Assembly: GCF_014297285.1 (NCBI RefSeq)
Contig: NZ_JACOQI010000007.1
Span: forward strand, 1 to 64,000
From: Dysosmobacter segnis
GTDB lineage: Bacteria > Bacillota > Clostridia > Oscillospirales > Oscillospiraceae
Length of the DNA: 64,000 bases
Reading direction: 5' to 3'
Shown here: positions 39,920-47,980 of the stretch, piece by piece
Numbering within the stretch: position 1 is the stretch's first letter
How the letters are laid out: each line of letters starts with the position of its first letter
The notes under the pieces: generated by a model
Database searches by the model: none
The model's input: the letters and a program-made list of their open reading frames with translations, nothing else
Told to the model about the DNA's origin: nothing
Made by a program: the position numbers and the translations under genes

Positions 39920-41260
39920 TTATAGTTCTAATCCTCTTGAAATCTCGCTTTTAGGCTTTGAGGTTAGGAGCATAACTACATTCTTTCGCAAGGTATGATA
40001 TTTCTTTTCCTCCCGCTGTATCTTCCGAAGTTCCGCTTGCAGGGCAGTCTTGTGGGCGGAGAGTCCGTCCAGCTCTACTTTCAGCTTCTCGGCGGAAGGA
40101 AGTTTGGTAAGTCCAACCTTCTTGATTTCCCTGGCCGCCGCCTCGAACAAGAAGATCTCGCTCTCAAAGCCACGCAGGAATTTTTCCTTGTCCTTTGATG
40201 CCTTGTAGCGGTCATAGACGGGTTTCAACTTGCGGTAGGTGTCGATCTGCTTTCCCAGGATGGAAAGGTCGGTAATCTGCTGTTCTGTATCCCGCAGGCT
40301 CTCCCTAGTACGGATGGAGGCGGCGGCAATAGCGTCGCACCGTTCCACCAATTCCTCATAACTGTCGATGCCGTGTTCGGTGAGAAAATTCATAGTGGCG
40401 GCCGCCCGTTTCAGATTCTCAATGGTCGCCCACCGCTGGTATCCGGCGCTTTGCTGAGCCTTGATATTGTTCTGAATGTCAATGAGCAGGCTGACCTTCC
40501 CGCTGCGCTGTTGGGGCTGTCTGGAGGGCCTGGGGCCTCCGGCAATGCGGGAGGAAACGGCTTCTTCCGTGTAATCGGCGCCCAGGGTTTTGAGCCGGGT
40601 GAACCGCTCCTGATCCGGTGCCCTGGCGGAGATATACTTTCCCCGCTTGATCTCGTATCCTTCCCGCTGCAACCGGGCAAGTAAATCTTCCAGGTTGGAG
40701 GACACGGGGATCAGCCGGTCGATGGCGGCTTTCAGCTTTGCCTTGTAGCTGGTGCCGTTCTGTGCGGCCTGATGCTCAATGTAGCTCTTGCCTTTGTCCC
40801 GGCCGGGGACGATGACAGACAGGCCGTGTTCTCGGCACAGTCGATCACTGACCCGGCGTATCTCGTGATAGCTGCGCTTGTTGGAATGGTAGTGCTTGTG
40901 GTCGGTGAAACTGACCGCATTGAAAATCAGATGGTTGTGAATATGTCCCTTGTCAATATGGGTGGTAAGTACAAACTCGTACTTGCCACCCAATATTTCT
41001 TTAGCCAGCTGCATCCCAATCTCATGGGCTTCCTCGGCGGAGACCTCCCCAGGCTCAAAGGCTTGGATCAGGTGGCGGCCCAGGTGTGTGCCCTTGTCGA
41101 TGGAATGGCGGCGTGTCCATTCAAATTCAATGTCTGCGGTCTCGGCAACGCAGCCGAAGGAAGATACCAGCAGCTTCCCGTCCGTCTTATCGGGATTGCA
41201 GATATAGTCAATGGCTGCTTTCAGCGTTGACTTAATAGGATGCGTCTTTGTAACTGCCAT
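39920..41260 (-). CDS. MobP-type relaxase of ICE-3
   Basis: The product has 446 residues. The N-terminal relaxase domain has THIDKGHIHNHLIFNAVSF with the three-histidine HUH motif near 98-112, preceded by SFGCVAETADIEFEWTRR. A helical C-terminus (about 250-440) is basic. It overlaps the mobC start by 40 bases, as usual. It should cut the oriT just upstream of mobC and start ICE-3 transfer. It is read leftwards, against the conjugation operon. Confidence 0.93.
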   Translation of the reverse strand: MAVTKTHPIKSTLKAAIDYICNPDKTDGKLLVSSFGCVAETADIEFEWTRRHSIDKGTHLGRHLIQAFEPGEVSAEEAHEIGMQLAKEILGGKYEFVLTTHIDKGHIHNHLIFNAVSFTDHKHYHSNKRSYHEIRRVSDRLCREHGLSVIVPGRDKGKSYIEHQAAQNGTSYKAKLKAAIDRLIPVSSNLEDLLARLQREGYEIKRGKYISARAPDQERFTRLKTLGADYTEEAVSSRIAGGPRPSRQPQQRSGKVSLLIDIQNNIKAQQSAGYQRWATIENLKRAAATMNFLTEHGIDSYEELVERCDAIAAASIRTRESLRDTEQQITDLSILGKQIDTYRKLKPVYDRYKASKDKEKFLRGFESEIFLFEAAAREIKKVGLTKLPSAEKLKVELDGLSAHKTALQAELRKIQREEKKYHTLRKNVVMLLTSKPKSEISRGLEL

Positions 41261-41550
41261 ATCTGATCCAGCCTTTCCCGGATTTCTTCCATGTCGGCCT
41301 GATAGGTGGAGCCTCCGGCGTTGACTCGCTTAGCGATCTGATTGATGTTCCGGCCAATGGCGGACAGGAGCTTGTTCATCTCCTTAATGTCCCTAGTGTC
41401 CACATAGATGATATACCCGTCTATCGCCATCTTCCGCAGGTAGGCGCCGATCCGCTTGGTCTTGAGTTGGGCCATCTTCTGTTCCATCAGCTCCTTTTCC
41501 TCGGCGGTGACATAGAACTTCACCTGGATGTTCCGTTTCCTGTTTGCCAT
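41221..41550 (-). CDS. mobC: MobC-like relaxosome protein
   Basis: The product has 109 residues, ATG at 41550. It begins with a ribbon-helix-helix-like part (RKRNIQVKFYVTAEEKELME) and has the MobC signature LLSAIGRNINQIAKRVNAGG. MobC-type proteins bind oriT and help the relaxase melt the nick region. It overlaps the relaxase gene. Confidence 0.9.
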   Translation of the reverse strand: MANRKRNIQVKFYVTAEEKELMEQKMAQLKTKRIGAYLRKMAIDGYIIYVDTRDIKEMNKLLSAIGRNINQIAKRVNAGGSTYQADMEEIRERLDQIWQLQRRILLSQR

Positions 41551-41579
41551 GGTGGTATCTCGCCTCTTTTCGTATTAGG

Positions 41580-41700
41580 GTTTGGGATGTTCCCAACAAG
41601 CATTTTGGGGGTTTAGGGAGAGGGTTCCCTAAAGTCAAAAATCGCAAGTGGGTACTCACTTGCTGTGCTTGCTCTACGCTCCTTCCCCTGTAAATACAAT
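41580..41700. other. oriT region of ICE-3 with three inverted repeats
   Basis: Three successive inverted repeats lie directly upstream of mobC: TTGGGA-TGT-TCCCAA (41582-41596), TTTAGGGA-GAGGGT-TCCCTAAA (41612-41633) and GCAAGTG-GGTACT-CACTTGC (41644-41663). Such stacked repeats before mobC and the relaxase gene are typical of oriT. I cannot pinpoint the nick base. Confidence 0.75.
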
Positions 41701-41740
41701 GTCGGAAACACCTTTATCTACCCGCAAAATCTCGACTTTT

Positions 41741-41769
41741 CCAAAAAGAAAAGGGCGGCAGAGCCGCCC
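41741..41769 (-). terminator. Terminator of the HTH gene
   Basis: GGGCGGC-AGA-GCCGCCC (41753-41769) forms a compact hairpin. On the minus strand it is followed by TTTTCTTTTT. It lies 25 bases past the HTH stop. Confidence 0.8.
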
Positions 41770-41793
41770 TGGAGAAACGAAAACAGAGGATGC

Positions 41794-42162
41794 TCACACA
41801 CCCTCCGTTTTATCTGCTGGTTTTTCAGTTTTCAGCGCCCCGTCAAGCGCACCTTCGATGACGGTTAAATACTGCTCCGGACAGAGTTTCAGTTTGTGGC
41901 TGATACGCTGTCTCTGTGCGCTTTCCTCCCGCATGACCTCTGGATTGAAGTACCGTTCTACGGGAAGTCCGCACACTTTGATAAGCTGTATGATAACCGG
42001 CAAGCTGGGGATCGTGCCTTTGTTTTCGATATTGGCAAGATAGCGCCATTCAATTCCGACCATTTCAGCCAGCGTCTTACGCGTCAAATGCTTTGCTTTA
42101 CGGGCAGCCTTCACATCTGCACCAAAAGTTTCAAAGCCGGGGCAGTCCTCGACTTTAGCCAT
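41794..42162 (-). CDS. XRE-family regulator of ICE-3
   Basis: The product has 122 residues. The HTH domain (about 15-75: VKAARKAKHLTRKTLAEMVG, then RYLANIENKGTIPSL) resembles the Tn1549/Tn916-type regulators next to the relaxase region. The C-terminal part is helical and ends KTEKPADKTEGV. It is read divergently from the TetR gene, with 183 AT-rich bases between them. It probably controls transfer genes, though no operator is evident. Confidence 0.85.
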   Translation of the reverse strand: MAKVEDCPGFETFGADVKAARKAKHLTRKTLAEMVGIEWRYLANIENKGTIPSLPVIIQLIKVCGLPVERYFNPEVMREESAQRQRISHKLKLCPEQYLTVIEGALDGALKTEKPADKTEGV

Positions 42163-42276
42163 ATTACATCACCCACTTGCATTGTATTATTCATACTCTG
42201 CCCCTGGAATGTTCTGATATGCCTTTATATTAAACTTTATAATTCATATTTTTAAAAAATACCGGCGGTATCTTTC

Positions 42277-42305
42277 TTGACAATGCTAATTCAAGTCCGT
42301 ATAAT
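42277..42305 (+). promoter_or_regulatory. Near-consensus promoter of the tetR-ABC-MFS cluster
   Basis: TTGACA (42277-42282) and TATAAT (42300-42305) are separated by exactly 17 bases, 40 bases before the TetR start. GTATCT (42268-42273) and AGATAC (42306-42311) bracket the promoter as an inverted pair and could be an operator half-site arrangement. Confidence 0.8.
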
Positions 42306-42345
42306 AGATACATACTTAGAGAATGTTTAGGGGGGAGCGTGGCGG

Positions 42346-42993
42346 ATGGCACGGAACAAATACCCAGAAGTCACGGAGGAGCGGATTTTAGATGTAGCTC
42401 AGCGCCTCTTTTTAGAAAAGGGCTACGAGAACACCACCATCCAGGACATTGTGAACGAGCTGGGCGGCCTTACGAAAGGTGCGGTGTACCACCACTTTAA
42501 GTCCAAAGAGGAAATCATGGATGCGGTGAGTGACCGTATGTTTTTTGAAAATAACCCCTTCGAGGCAGTGAAAGATCGTGCCGATCTGAACGGGCTCCAA
42601 AAGCTGCGTGAAGTAGTCCGACTGAATCAGGCAGACACAGCCCGTACCAATATGACAGCACAGTCCATTCCAATGAATCACAATCCCAGAGTATTGGTCG
42701 GAATGATCGATGCCAACCGCCGGATTCTCACCCCGTATTTTCTGGAACTCATCGAGGAGGGGAACCGGGACGGTTCCATCCACACAGAGTATGCCAAGGA
42801 GATTGCTGAACTGCTGCCGCTGCTCACCAGCCTGTGGCTGCTGCCATCTGTGTTTCCGGCCACCAAAGAGGAGATGCGGCGGAAATTCTCCTTTATCGGG
42901 GAGATGATGGAGAAGATGGGCGTGCCTCTGTTTGACGATACCATTCAGCGACTGGTGGACGAGTTCTTTGAGCAAATCCCCGACCTGAAATAA
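42346..42993 (+). CDS. TetR/AcrR-family regulator
   Basis: The product has 215 residues. The N-terminal TetR HTH (about 10-60) reads TEERILDVAQRLFLEKGYEN, then TIQDIVNELGGLTKGAVYHH, an unmistakable match. The remaining helical domain would bind a ligand. It precedes ABC and MFS export genes in the same direction and is separated from them by a terminator, so it likely represses its own promoter and theirs in response to a drug or metabolite. The start is the ATG at 42346 after GGGGGGAG. Confidence 0.92.
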   Translation: MARNKYPEVTEERILDVAQRLFLEKGYENTTIQDIVNELGGLTKGAVYHHFKSKEEIMDAVSDRMFFENNPFEAVKDRADLNGLQKLREVVRLNQADTARTNMTAQSIPMNHNPRVLVGMIDANRRILTPYFLELIEEGNRDGSIHTEYAKEIAELLPLLTSLWLLPSVFPATKEEMRRKFSFIGEMMEKMGVPLFDDTIQRLVDEFFEQIPDLK

Positions 42994-43018
42994 AATTGCC
43001 TCGCGGCAATTTTATTTT
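42992..43018 (+). terminator. Terminator after the TetR gene
   Basis: AAAATTGCC-TCGC-GGCAATTTT (42992-43013), followed by ATTTTGG, overlaps the end of the TetR gene. It separates regulator and transporter transcripts. Confidence 0.8.
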
Positions 43019-43040
43019 GGACATATACATTCATTCAGAA

Positions 43041-43115
43041 GGTATTATATTGTAAATACCGCAGTCAATCACTGCGGCAAATTTTTTACTAGGATACATA
43101 CCGCTCGAAGGTATG
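43041..43115 (+). promoter_or_regulatory. Leader with terminator and second hairpin before the ABC genes
   Basis: CCGCAGT-CAATC-ACTGCGG (43059-43077) followed by ATTTTTT (43081-43087) has the form of a rho-independent terminator inside the leader, only 42 bases before the ABC start codon. A second hairpin CATACC-GCTCGAA-GGTATG (43097-43115) adjoins the ribosome site and could be a TetR operator or translational control element. A TATTATAT box at 43043-43050 is a possible -10. Confidence 0.6.
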
Positions 43116-43128
43116 AAAGGAGTATAAC

Positions 43129-43860
43129 ATGGGCCAAATTGTAATCTCTGCAAACAACCTGACAAAAACCTTTTCGGGAAAAGAAGTAATCCGGAACTGT
43201 ACCTTTTCCGTAGAGCGGGGCAGCATTTACGGTTTCCTGGGGCGCAACGGAGCAGGAAAAACAACTGTGCTCAAACTGTTGCTGGGGTTGTTAAAACCAT
43301 CTGCCGGAACCGCCAGTGTGCTGGGACTGGACAGTGTGCGGGATAACGAGGCAATCCTTCGACGCACCGGAAGTCTGATTGAAACGCCAATATTTTATGA
43401 GCATCTGTCGGCTGCGGATAATCTACGCCTCCATTTGGCTTACATGGGAATCGAGGATACCGATGTGGAACCAACGCTCTGCCGTGTGGGGCTGCCCGGT
43501 ACAAGGAGTCAGCCGGTGTCTACCTTCTCCCTGGGTATGCGGCAGCGTTTGGCCATTGCGCGAGCCATCATCCATCGGCCCGAAGTGTTGATCCTGGATG
43601 AACCGGTCAACGGTCTGGACCCTGTGGGAATGAAGGAGATGCGTATTTTGTTTCGCCGCTTGGTTCAGGAGGAAGGAATGACCATTCTGATGTCCAGTCA
43701 CATTCTGTCTGAGATCGAGCAGATTGCGGATCATGTTGGTGTTATTGCAAGCGGAATAATCGCACGAGAAGCGGAGATGGCAGGTCTCTGTAAGCAGCAT
43801 CCTTCCGATCTGGAGGACTATTTGATTTCGCTGATCCAGGGAGGTGGCGACCATGCATAA
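43129..43860 (+). CDS. ABC transporter ATP-binding protein (bacitracin/lantibiotic export type)
   Basis: The product has 243 residues. Walker A GRNGAGKTT is near 38-46, the signature FSLGMRQRLAIARAI near 130-144, Walker B VLILDEPVNGLDP near 151-163, and the switch histidine in MSSHILSEI near 190. This composition is typical of BcrA/NatA-like exporters of antimicrobial peptides. It overlaps the permease gene by eight bases. Together they would pump an antimicrobial or lipid-targeting peptide. The substrate is unknown. Confidence 0.92.
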   Translation: MGQIVISANNLTKTFSGKEVIRNCTFSVERGSIYGFLGRNGAGKTTVLKLLLGLLKPSAGTASVLGLDSVRDNEAILRRTGSLIETPIFYEHLSAADNLRLHLAYMGIEDTDVEPTLCRVGLPGTRSQPVSTFSLGMRQRLAIARAIIHRPEVLILDEPVNGLDPVGMKEMRILFRRLVQEEGMTILMSSHILSEIEQIADHVGVIASGIIAREAEMAGLCKQHPSDLEDYLISLIQGGGDHA

Positions 43861-44560
43861 ACTGATCGCATTGGAATTAAAACGGAATCGCCTGCGCTCT
43901 TACCATATCGCAGTCCTGATTTGCGGAATAGCGATGCTGGGCTTCCAGTACCTGATGGCCGCCATCCCCTATATGGACCCCACCGAGCCGGATGCGGAAT
44001 TGTTCTCCCAGTATCCCTTCCTGATGGGGATAACCTGTTTGGTCTGTATGGCGATTTTTTTGATTCTGTCGGCAGTCATGGCCTCCCGGTTTGTGGTGGA
44101 GGAATACAGTGGGAAACGCGCAATTCTGCTGTTGAGCTATCCAATCAGCCGGAAAAAGGTGCTGTGCGCAAAGCTGATGCTGGTGTTTGCCTATACCGCT
44201 GGCGGGATGCTCCTGTGCGGAGCGGTGGTCCAGGCTGTGTTCTTTCTAACAGAATCACTGTTTCCCATCTGTTCTGACCATCTGACAATCAAAGTGGTTC
44301 TGCAATCACTGGGCTTCCTGTTCTGCTGTTCCGTTCTGGCGGGGCTGATGGGGGTGATTGCTCTGTGGTTTGGATTCCGCAAAAAGTCGGTTCCAGTGAC
44401 CATTGTGGCATCGGTCGTTCTGGCAACCATTGTGTGTCAGATTATCAGCTCAGCACTGGCATTCTTGCCAATGATGGGAGCCGTTCTTGGTGTGACGGGC
44501 ATCCTTGCAACTTTGGCAATCAAAAATCTACTGAGACAAGTAAATAACATGGAGGTATGA
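43853..44560 (+). CDS. ABC-2 type transporter permease
   Basis: The product has 235 residues, ATG at 43853 with GGGAGGTGG upstream. It has an N-terminal KLIALELKRNRLRSYHIAVL start, and about six hydrophobic spans with the ABC-2 motif RFVVEEYSGKRAILLLSYPI between spans two and three. It is the membrane partner of the ATPase just before it. It is followed three bases later by a small membrane protein gene. Confidence 0.88.
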   Translation: MHKLIALELKRNRLRSYHIAVLICGIAMLGFQYLMAAIPYMDPTEPDAELFSQYPFLMGITCLVCMAIFLILSAVMASRFVVEEYSGKRAILLLSYPISRKKVLCAKLMLVFAYTAGGMLLCGAVVQAVFFLTESLFPICSDHLTIKVVLQSLGFLFCCSVLAGLMGVIALWFGFRKKSVPVTIVASVVLATIVCQIISSALAFLPMMGAVLGVTGILATLAIKNLLRQVNNMEV

Positions 44561-44563
44561 GAC

Positions 44564-44863
44564 ATGACAGAACGAGAATTTGACCAGAAGGTTGAAAGGG
44601 CAACTGCAAACTTTGAACGACGGTTGGAGACCGCAGCAGATCATCTGGACAAAACCGTAAATCGTGTGTGGAATCGCAGCCGCTTATTTCGCTGTGTATC
44701 CAGAGGGACATCCCTGGCTGCTGAAGTCGGATTACTACTGATTGCTGGGCGTCTGGCGGATCGTGGAAACCGAACTGCCGCGGCGTGGTGTGCGGGGCTA
44801 AGTGTCGTTGGTCTGGCAGCCGATATGTTGATTGCAATCTGTTTCCGGAGGACAGAAAAATGA
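44564..44863 (+). CDS. Small membrane protein of the export cluster
   Basis: The product has 99 residues. It has a charged, helical N-terminal half (REFDQKVERATANFERRLET) and two hydrophobic segments (about 50-65 and 73-92). It overlaps the MFS gene start by four bases, so it is translated in the same operon. No family is recognised. It may be a small regulatory subunit. Confidence 0.65.
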   Translation: MTEREFDQKVERATANFERRLETAADHLDKTVNRVWNRSRLFRCVSRGTSLAAEVGLLLIAGRLADRGNRTAAAWCAGLSVVGLAADMLIAICFRRTEK

Positions 44864-46095
44864 GAGACAAACTATTCACCCGCAATTTTACTTTTCTGAT
44901 TCTGGGGCAGGTCAGTTCCCTGATTGGCAACTATACTCTAAAGTTTGCACTTTCTATGTATGTGCTGGAGCAGACCGGCTCGGCGTCCATTTTTGCGACA
45001 TTGCTGGCAGTAGCCATGCTTCCTACCATCCTGTTGTCCCCCTTTGGCGGTATTCTGGCGGATCGAGCCAACCGGCGTAACATCATGGTAGGGCTGGACA
45101 CTCTCTCTGGATGCACCGTGCTGGTTGCCGGATTGGTGCTGCCCTTTGGACATGATATCTGGGTCATCGGCGCATTGTTGGTGATCCTGTCTGTCCTGGC
45201 TGCTTTTGAGTCTCCCACAGTACAGGCCTGCATCCCCCAGATGCTCTCTGGAGATAATTTGATGAAAGGAAATGCGGCGGTAAATCAAGTACAGGCCATC
45301 GCCGGTCTTATCACCCCATTTCTGGGCAGCCTAGTTTACGCTGCTTTTGGACTTACTCCGGTCCTCTGGGGAACGGTGGCCTGCTTTTTCCTCACCGCTA
45401 TTCTGGAGTGCTTCATTCGCCTGGACTATCGGAAGGCGGAAGTCACTATGAGCGTCCGGGAGATCATTAGAGAGGACTTCTCCGTCAGCATTCACTTCCT
45501 GCGCCGGGAGCAGCCGGGTATCCTCAAATTGCTCCTGCTTGCAGCCCTGGCCAGCTTGTTTGTAGCCGGTACGGTGGTGGTCGGCTTTCCTTACTTGGTG
45601 CGAACTGTTCTTGGACTCTCGGCAGAGCATTACGGAGCAGCGGAAAGTGTTATGGGTGTAGCCGCCGTGCTGGGCAGCCTCTTTGTGGGAATTACAGCGC
45701 AGAAATTCCGTTTGCGCTGGCTGGCCTTTGTCTTTATGGGACTTGGCCTTAGCCTCATTCCAACGGGAATTGCTTTTTTCTTACCTGTAGGGCCTCTCGG
45801 TATTTACATCATTCTCCTTGTCATGTTCAGCCTTGGGCAATTTGGGTGCAGTCTGTTTTCTACCTATGCAATCTCCGTCATTCAGGCTCGAACTCCCGAA
45901 CATTTGATGGGGAAGATCATGTCTTATGTATTCACTCTTGCCATGTGTGCCCAGCCTGCAGGACAGATCATCTATGGGGCGCTGTTTGATTGGTTTTCAG
46001 ATAGTCCCTATTGGGTGTTGATCCCCAGTGGATTACTGGTATGTGTGATTGGTCTGGCATCCTCAAGGTTTTTTGTAAACTTCGAAAAGAATTGA
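44860..46095 (+). CDS. MFS exporter, macrolide-efflux-like (MFS_3)
   Basis: The product has 411 residues, ATG at 44860 overlapping the previous stop. It starts FTRNFTFLILGQVSSLIGNY, has the loop motif GGILADRANRRNIMVGLD between spans two and three, and about 12 hydrophobic spans, the layout of Mef-type and MFS_3 drug exporters. It ends in a single charged tail. Together with the ABC pair this suggests resistance to an antimicrobial. The actual drug cannot be told from sequence. Confidence 0.85.
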   Translation: MRDKLFTRNFTFLILGQVSSLIGNYTLKFALSMYVLEQTGSASIFATLLAVAMLPTILLSPFGGILADRANRRNIMVGLDTLSGCTVLVAGLVLPFGHDIWVIGALLVILSVLAAFESPTVQACIPQMLSGDNLMKGNAAVNQVQAIAGLITPFLGSLVYAAFGLTPVLWGTVACFFLTAILECFIRLDYRKAEVTMSVREIIREDFSVSIHFLRREQPGILKLLLLAALASLFVAGTVVVGFPYLVRTVLGLSAEHYGAAESVMGVAAVLGSLFVGITAQKFRLRWLAFVFMGLGLSLIPTGIAFFLPVGPLGIYIILLVMFSLGQFGCSLFSTYAISVIQARTPEHLMGKIMSYVFTLAMCAQPAGQIIYGALFDWFSDSPYWVLIPSGLLVCVIGLASSRFFVNFEKN

Positions 46096-46108
46096 TTCCT
46101 GGCGGCGC

Positions 46109-46134
46109 AAACCGCTGACGGAATGCGGCGGTTT
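46109..46134 (+). terminator. Hairpin after the MFS gene
   Basis: AAACCGC (46109-46115) pairs with GCGGTTT (46128-46134), followed by TGAAAA. It is a moderate terminator candidate at the end of the export cluster. Confidence 0.55.
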
Positions 46135-46244
46135 TGAAAACAAGAAATCAAGACCGCTGTATTCTGTTTGAAAAAATGAGAATGCAGGGGGTGTATTAAA
46201 GTCGCCCTTTTTTAAGGATACGGCGGTATCGAGGAGGTATCGCT

Positions 46245-46340
46245 GTGTCCTTTTTCATTTTTCACCCACCTAATAGCTCAAAAAAAGCCCGTTCCAGTCG
46301 GCGGAGAGGTTCGGCCACGAATATGAACTATACCATGTAA
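46245..46340 (+). CDS. Small ORF, 31 residues, upstream of the sigma-like gene
   Basis: GTG at 46245 is preceded by a perfect GAGGAGGT ribosome site with a 7-base spacer. The peptide begins MSFFIFHPPNSSKKARSSRR and ends MNYTM: a short hydrophobic start and a basic middle. It lies about 210 bases before the sigma-like gene and could be a leader peptide. No homolog is recognised. Confidence 0.4.
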   Translation: MSFFIFHPPNSSKKARSSRRRGSATNMNYTM

Positions 46341-46552
46341 ATAAACTTCATATTACTCGCTATTGCGTCCGGTGGGTCTGTGACCTGCCGGGCGCTTTTT
46401 GTCGTTTCCTGCGGTCGGGCTGGCTGGCCGTTGATTTTCTCAAATTTTCTTCCAAAAGGAGGCGTTTAGCGGGCAGAACACGCTCTTGCAGGATTGGTAG
46501 TAGCGGAAAGGGAGAGAACCACCTGATCCCCCATGGAAAGGGGGTGAAACTG

Positions 46553-46984
46553 ATGGAATCTAACCCCCGCGACTATGGCGAGCAATGCCGGTTCGATGCT
46601 TTTTGCAAGAAGGTATTGCGAAACGAGGCCAGAGCCTACCTGCGGAACATGAAACGCCAAAGAGAGCGTGAAGCCTTCTTTAGCGACTTGTCCCAGACGG
46701 AACTGGACAAGCTCTGCGTCGTAGATTGTTACCCCAGCGACAGCATTGTGTTCTCGTCGCACGGCTACGATCTACATATCGACAACGAGCTTGTGGCCGA
46801 GGCTTTCTCCGCTTTGCCGCAGACGGAGCAGAGCATTTTGATTTTGCACTGCACTCTGGACCTGGCAGACGGTGAGATCGGCAATCTCGTTGGGATGTCC
46901 CGGAGCGCCGTTCAGCGGCACCGGACGAGGGCGCTGCAGGAACTGCGCGAAGCATTGTCGGCGCTGATGCCGAAAGGAGGCTGA
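46553..46984 (+). CDS. RNA polymerase sigma-70-like regulator of the ICE (Orf7-type)
   Basis: The product has 143 residues. The ATG at 46553 is preferred over the GTG at 46544 because GGGGGTGA fits it as ribosome site. The C-terminal half is a sigma region 4 HTH (ALPQTEQSILILHCTLDLAD, then GEIGNLVGMSRSAVQRHRTR). The N-terminal part FDAFCKKVLRNEARAYLRNM matches the Tn916/Tn1549 sigma-like protein. In Tn916 such proteins drive transcription of transfer and recombination genes. It overlaps nothing and lies six bases before the next gene. Confidence 0.85.
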   Translation: MESNPRDYGEQCRFDAFCKKVLRNEARAYLRNMKRQREREAFFSDLSQTELDKLCVVDCYPSDSIVFSSHGYDLHIDNELVAEAFSALPQTEQSILILHCTLDLADGEIGNLVGMSRSAVQRHRTRALQELREALSALMPKGG

Positions 46985-46989
46985 GGAAG

Positions 46990-47223
46990 ATGACAGAGCC
47001 CATCCACAAGGGAAAGGACCTGCCGCCCGTTTGGGTGATCCACGCGGCCTCCAGTGGTGACAGCGAGGCCATGGAGCAAGTGCTACGGTACTACGACGAC
47101 TATATGAGCCGCCTGTGTACCCGTACCCTCTATGACAAGGACGGAACGCCTCATGTGTGCGTGGATACCCACATGAAGCGCTGTCTGGAAATCCGACTGA
47201 TCCGGGCCGTGATGCGCGCCTAA
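46990..47223 (+). CDS. Orf8-type helix-turn-helix ICE regulator
   Basis: The product has 77 residues. KDLPPVWVIHAASSGDSEAM followed by EQVLRYYDDYMSRLCTRTLY is the compact HTH of Tn916 Orf8-like proteins. It follows the sigma-like gene with five bases between, forming the two-gene regulatory operon at the end of the element. It likely acts with the sigma-like factor. Confidence 0.8.
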   Translation: MTEPIHKGKDLPPVWVIHAASSGDSEAMEQVLRYYDDYMSRLCTRTLYDKDGTPHVCVDTHMKRCLEIRLIRAVMRA

Positions 47224-47752
47224 TCCTTTCAGTCCTGGCAGAATGCAATCGGCTTACCCTTTCCTCTTTTGCCAATGCCGGGGACTGAACCCACCTTGAC
47301 AAAGAAAGCCTTCGGGCAGCATAAGGCAGACGGATACGATCTGCCTGTGTGGAGCCGGTCGGCCGGTGCGCCAAGACCCTGTTGCAAGTCCGCAGGACGG
47401 GACCCCTACCAAACAGGTGAGCGACAAAACCAGGCCGCGAAACAGGTGTGGCAGCCTGTGGGCGAGGATGCACAGACAGGATAATGAGACTCCCGCGTTG
47501 AACGCCCTCAAAGCATTGCGCGGCGCACCCATCAGCATGGGCCGGGGTGAGATTCCCGTGGAGCTGCTTGCCGGCAGCCATCCGTTTTTTGCCTCTTTTA
47601 TTTTCAGATAAATCTTCTGCTTTTCTGTTTACGGATAATTCGTAAACTTTCTATTAGCAGCAGACAAACCCGAAACGGCGCGGTACAATGAGGGTGGAAG
47701 TTATGAATGAACACCCTTTTGCGTGCCGTTTCTGACTGGAAAGGAGGCTGCT
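47224..47752. other. Noncoding GC-rich stretch before the excisionase
   Basis: I see no convincing gene in these 529 bases, although several frames are open. It contains a hairpin AGGCAGA-CGGATACGA-TCTGCCT (about 47323-47346) and GCTGC-TTGCCG-GCAGC (47562-47577), followed later by an AT-rich part with TTTTTT. It may be a structured leader or hold Xis/Int binding sites. Confidence 0.45.
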
Positions 47753-47959
47753 GTGTCAGAAATTCAGAACGGTACGGAGAAAAGGCCTTTCGAGTGCCGC
47801 ACCTATACGGTCAACGATGTTGCCCGTATATTAGGTGTCAGCCGGACACAGGCATACCGTCTTGTGCAGGAGGGCCTTTTCAAAAGCGTACGAATTGGTA
47901 ACGCCATACGAATTCCCAAGCGGTCGTTTGACAAGTGGCTGGAGCCGCTTGATCTGTGA
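47753..47959 (+). CDS. xis: Excisionase (HTH, Xis-like)
   Basis: The product has 68 residues, GTG at 47753, six bases after AAGGAGG: a start at the upstream ATG (47723) is unlikely. The MerR-type HTH is RTYTVNDVARILGVSRTQAY, followed by LVQEGLFKSVRIGNAIRIPK. It is encoded 21 bases before the integrase gene, the normal position of Xis. It should direct the integrase towards excision of ICE-3. Confidence 0.9.
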   Translation: MSEIQNGTEKRPFECRTYTVNDVARILGVSRTQAYRLVQEGLFKSVRIGNAIRIPKRSFDKWLEPLDL

Positions 47960-47980
47960 CACAAGAAAGGAAGGTTCGTT

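Noticed and set aside
47254..47611. Several frames of 70-95 residues before xis
   Set aside because: Overlapping frames on both strands, no ribosome sites and low-complexity composition.
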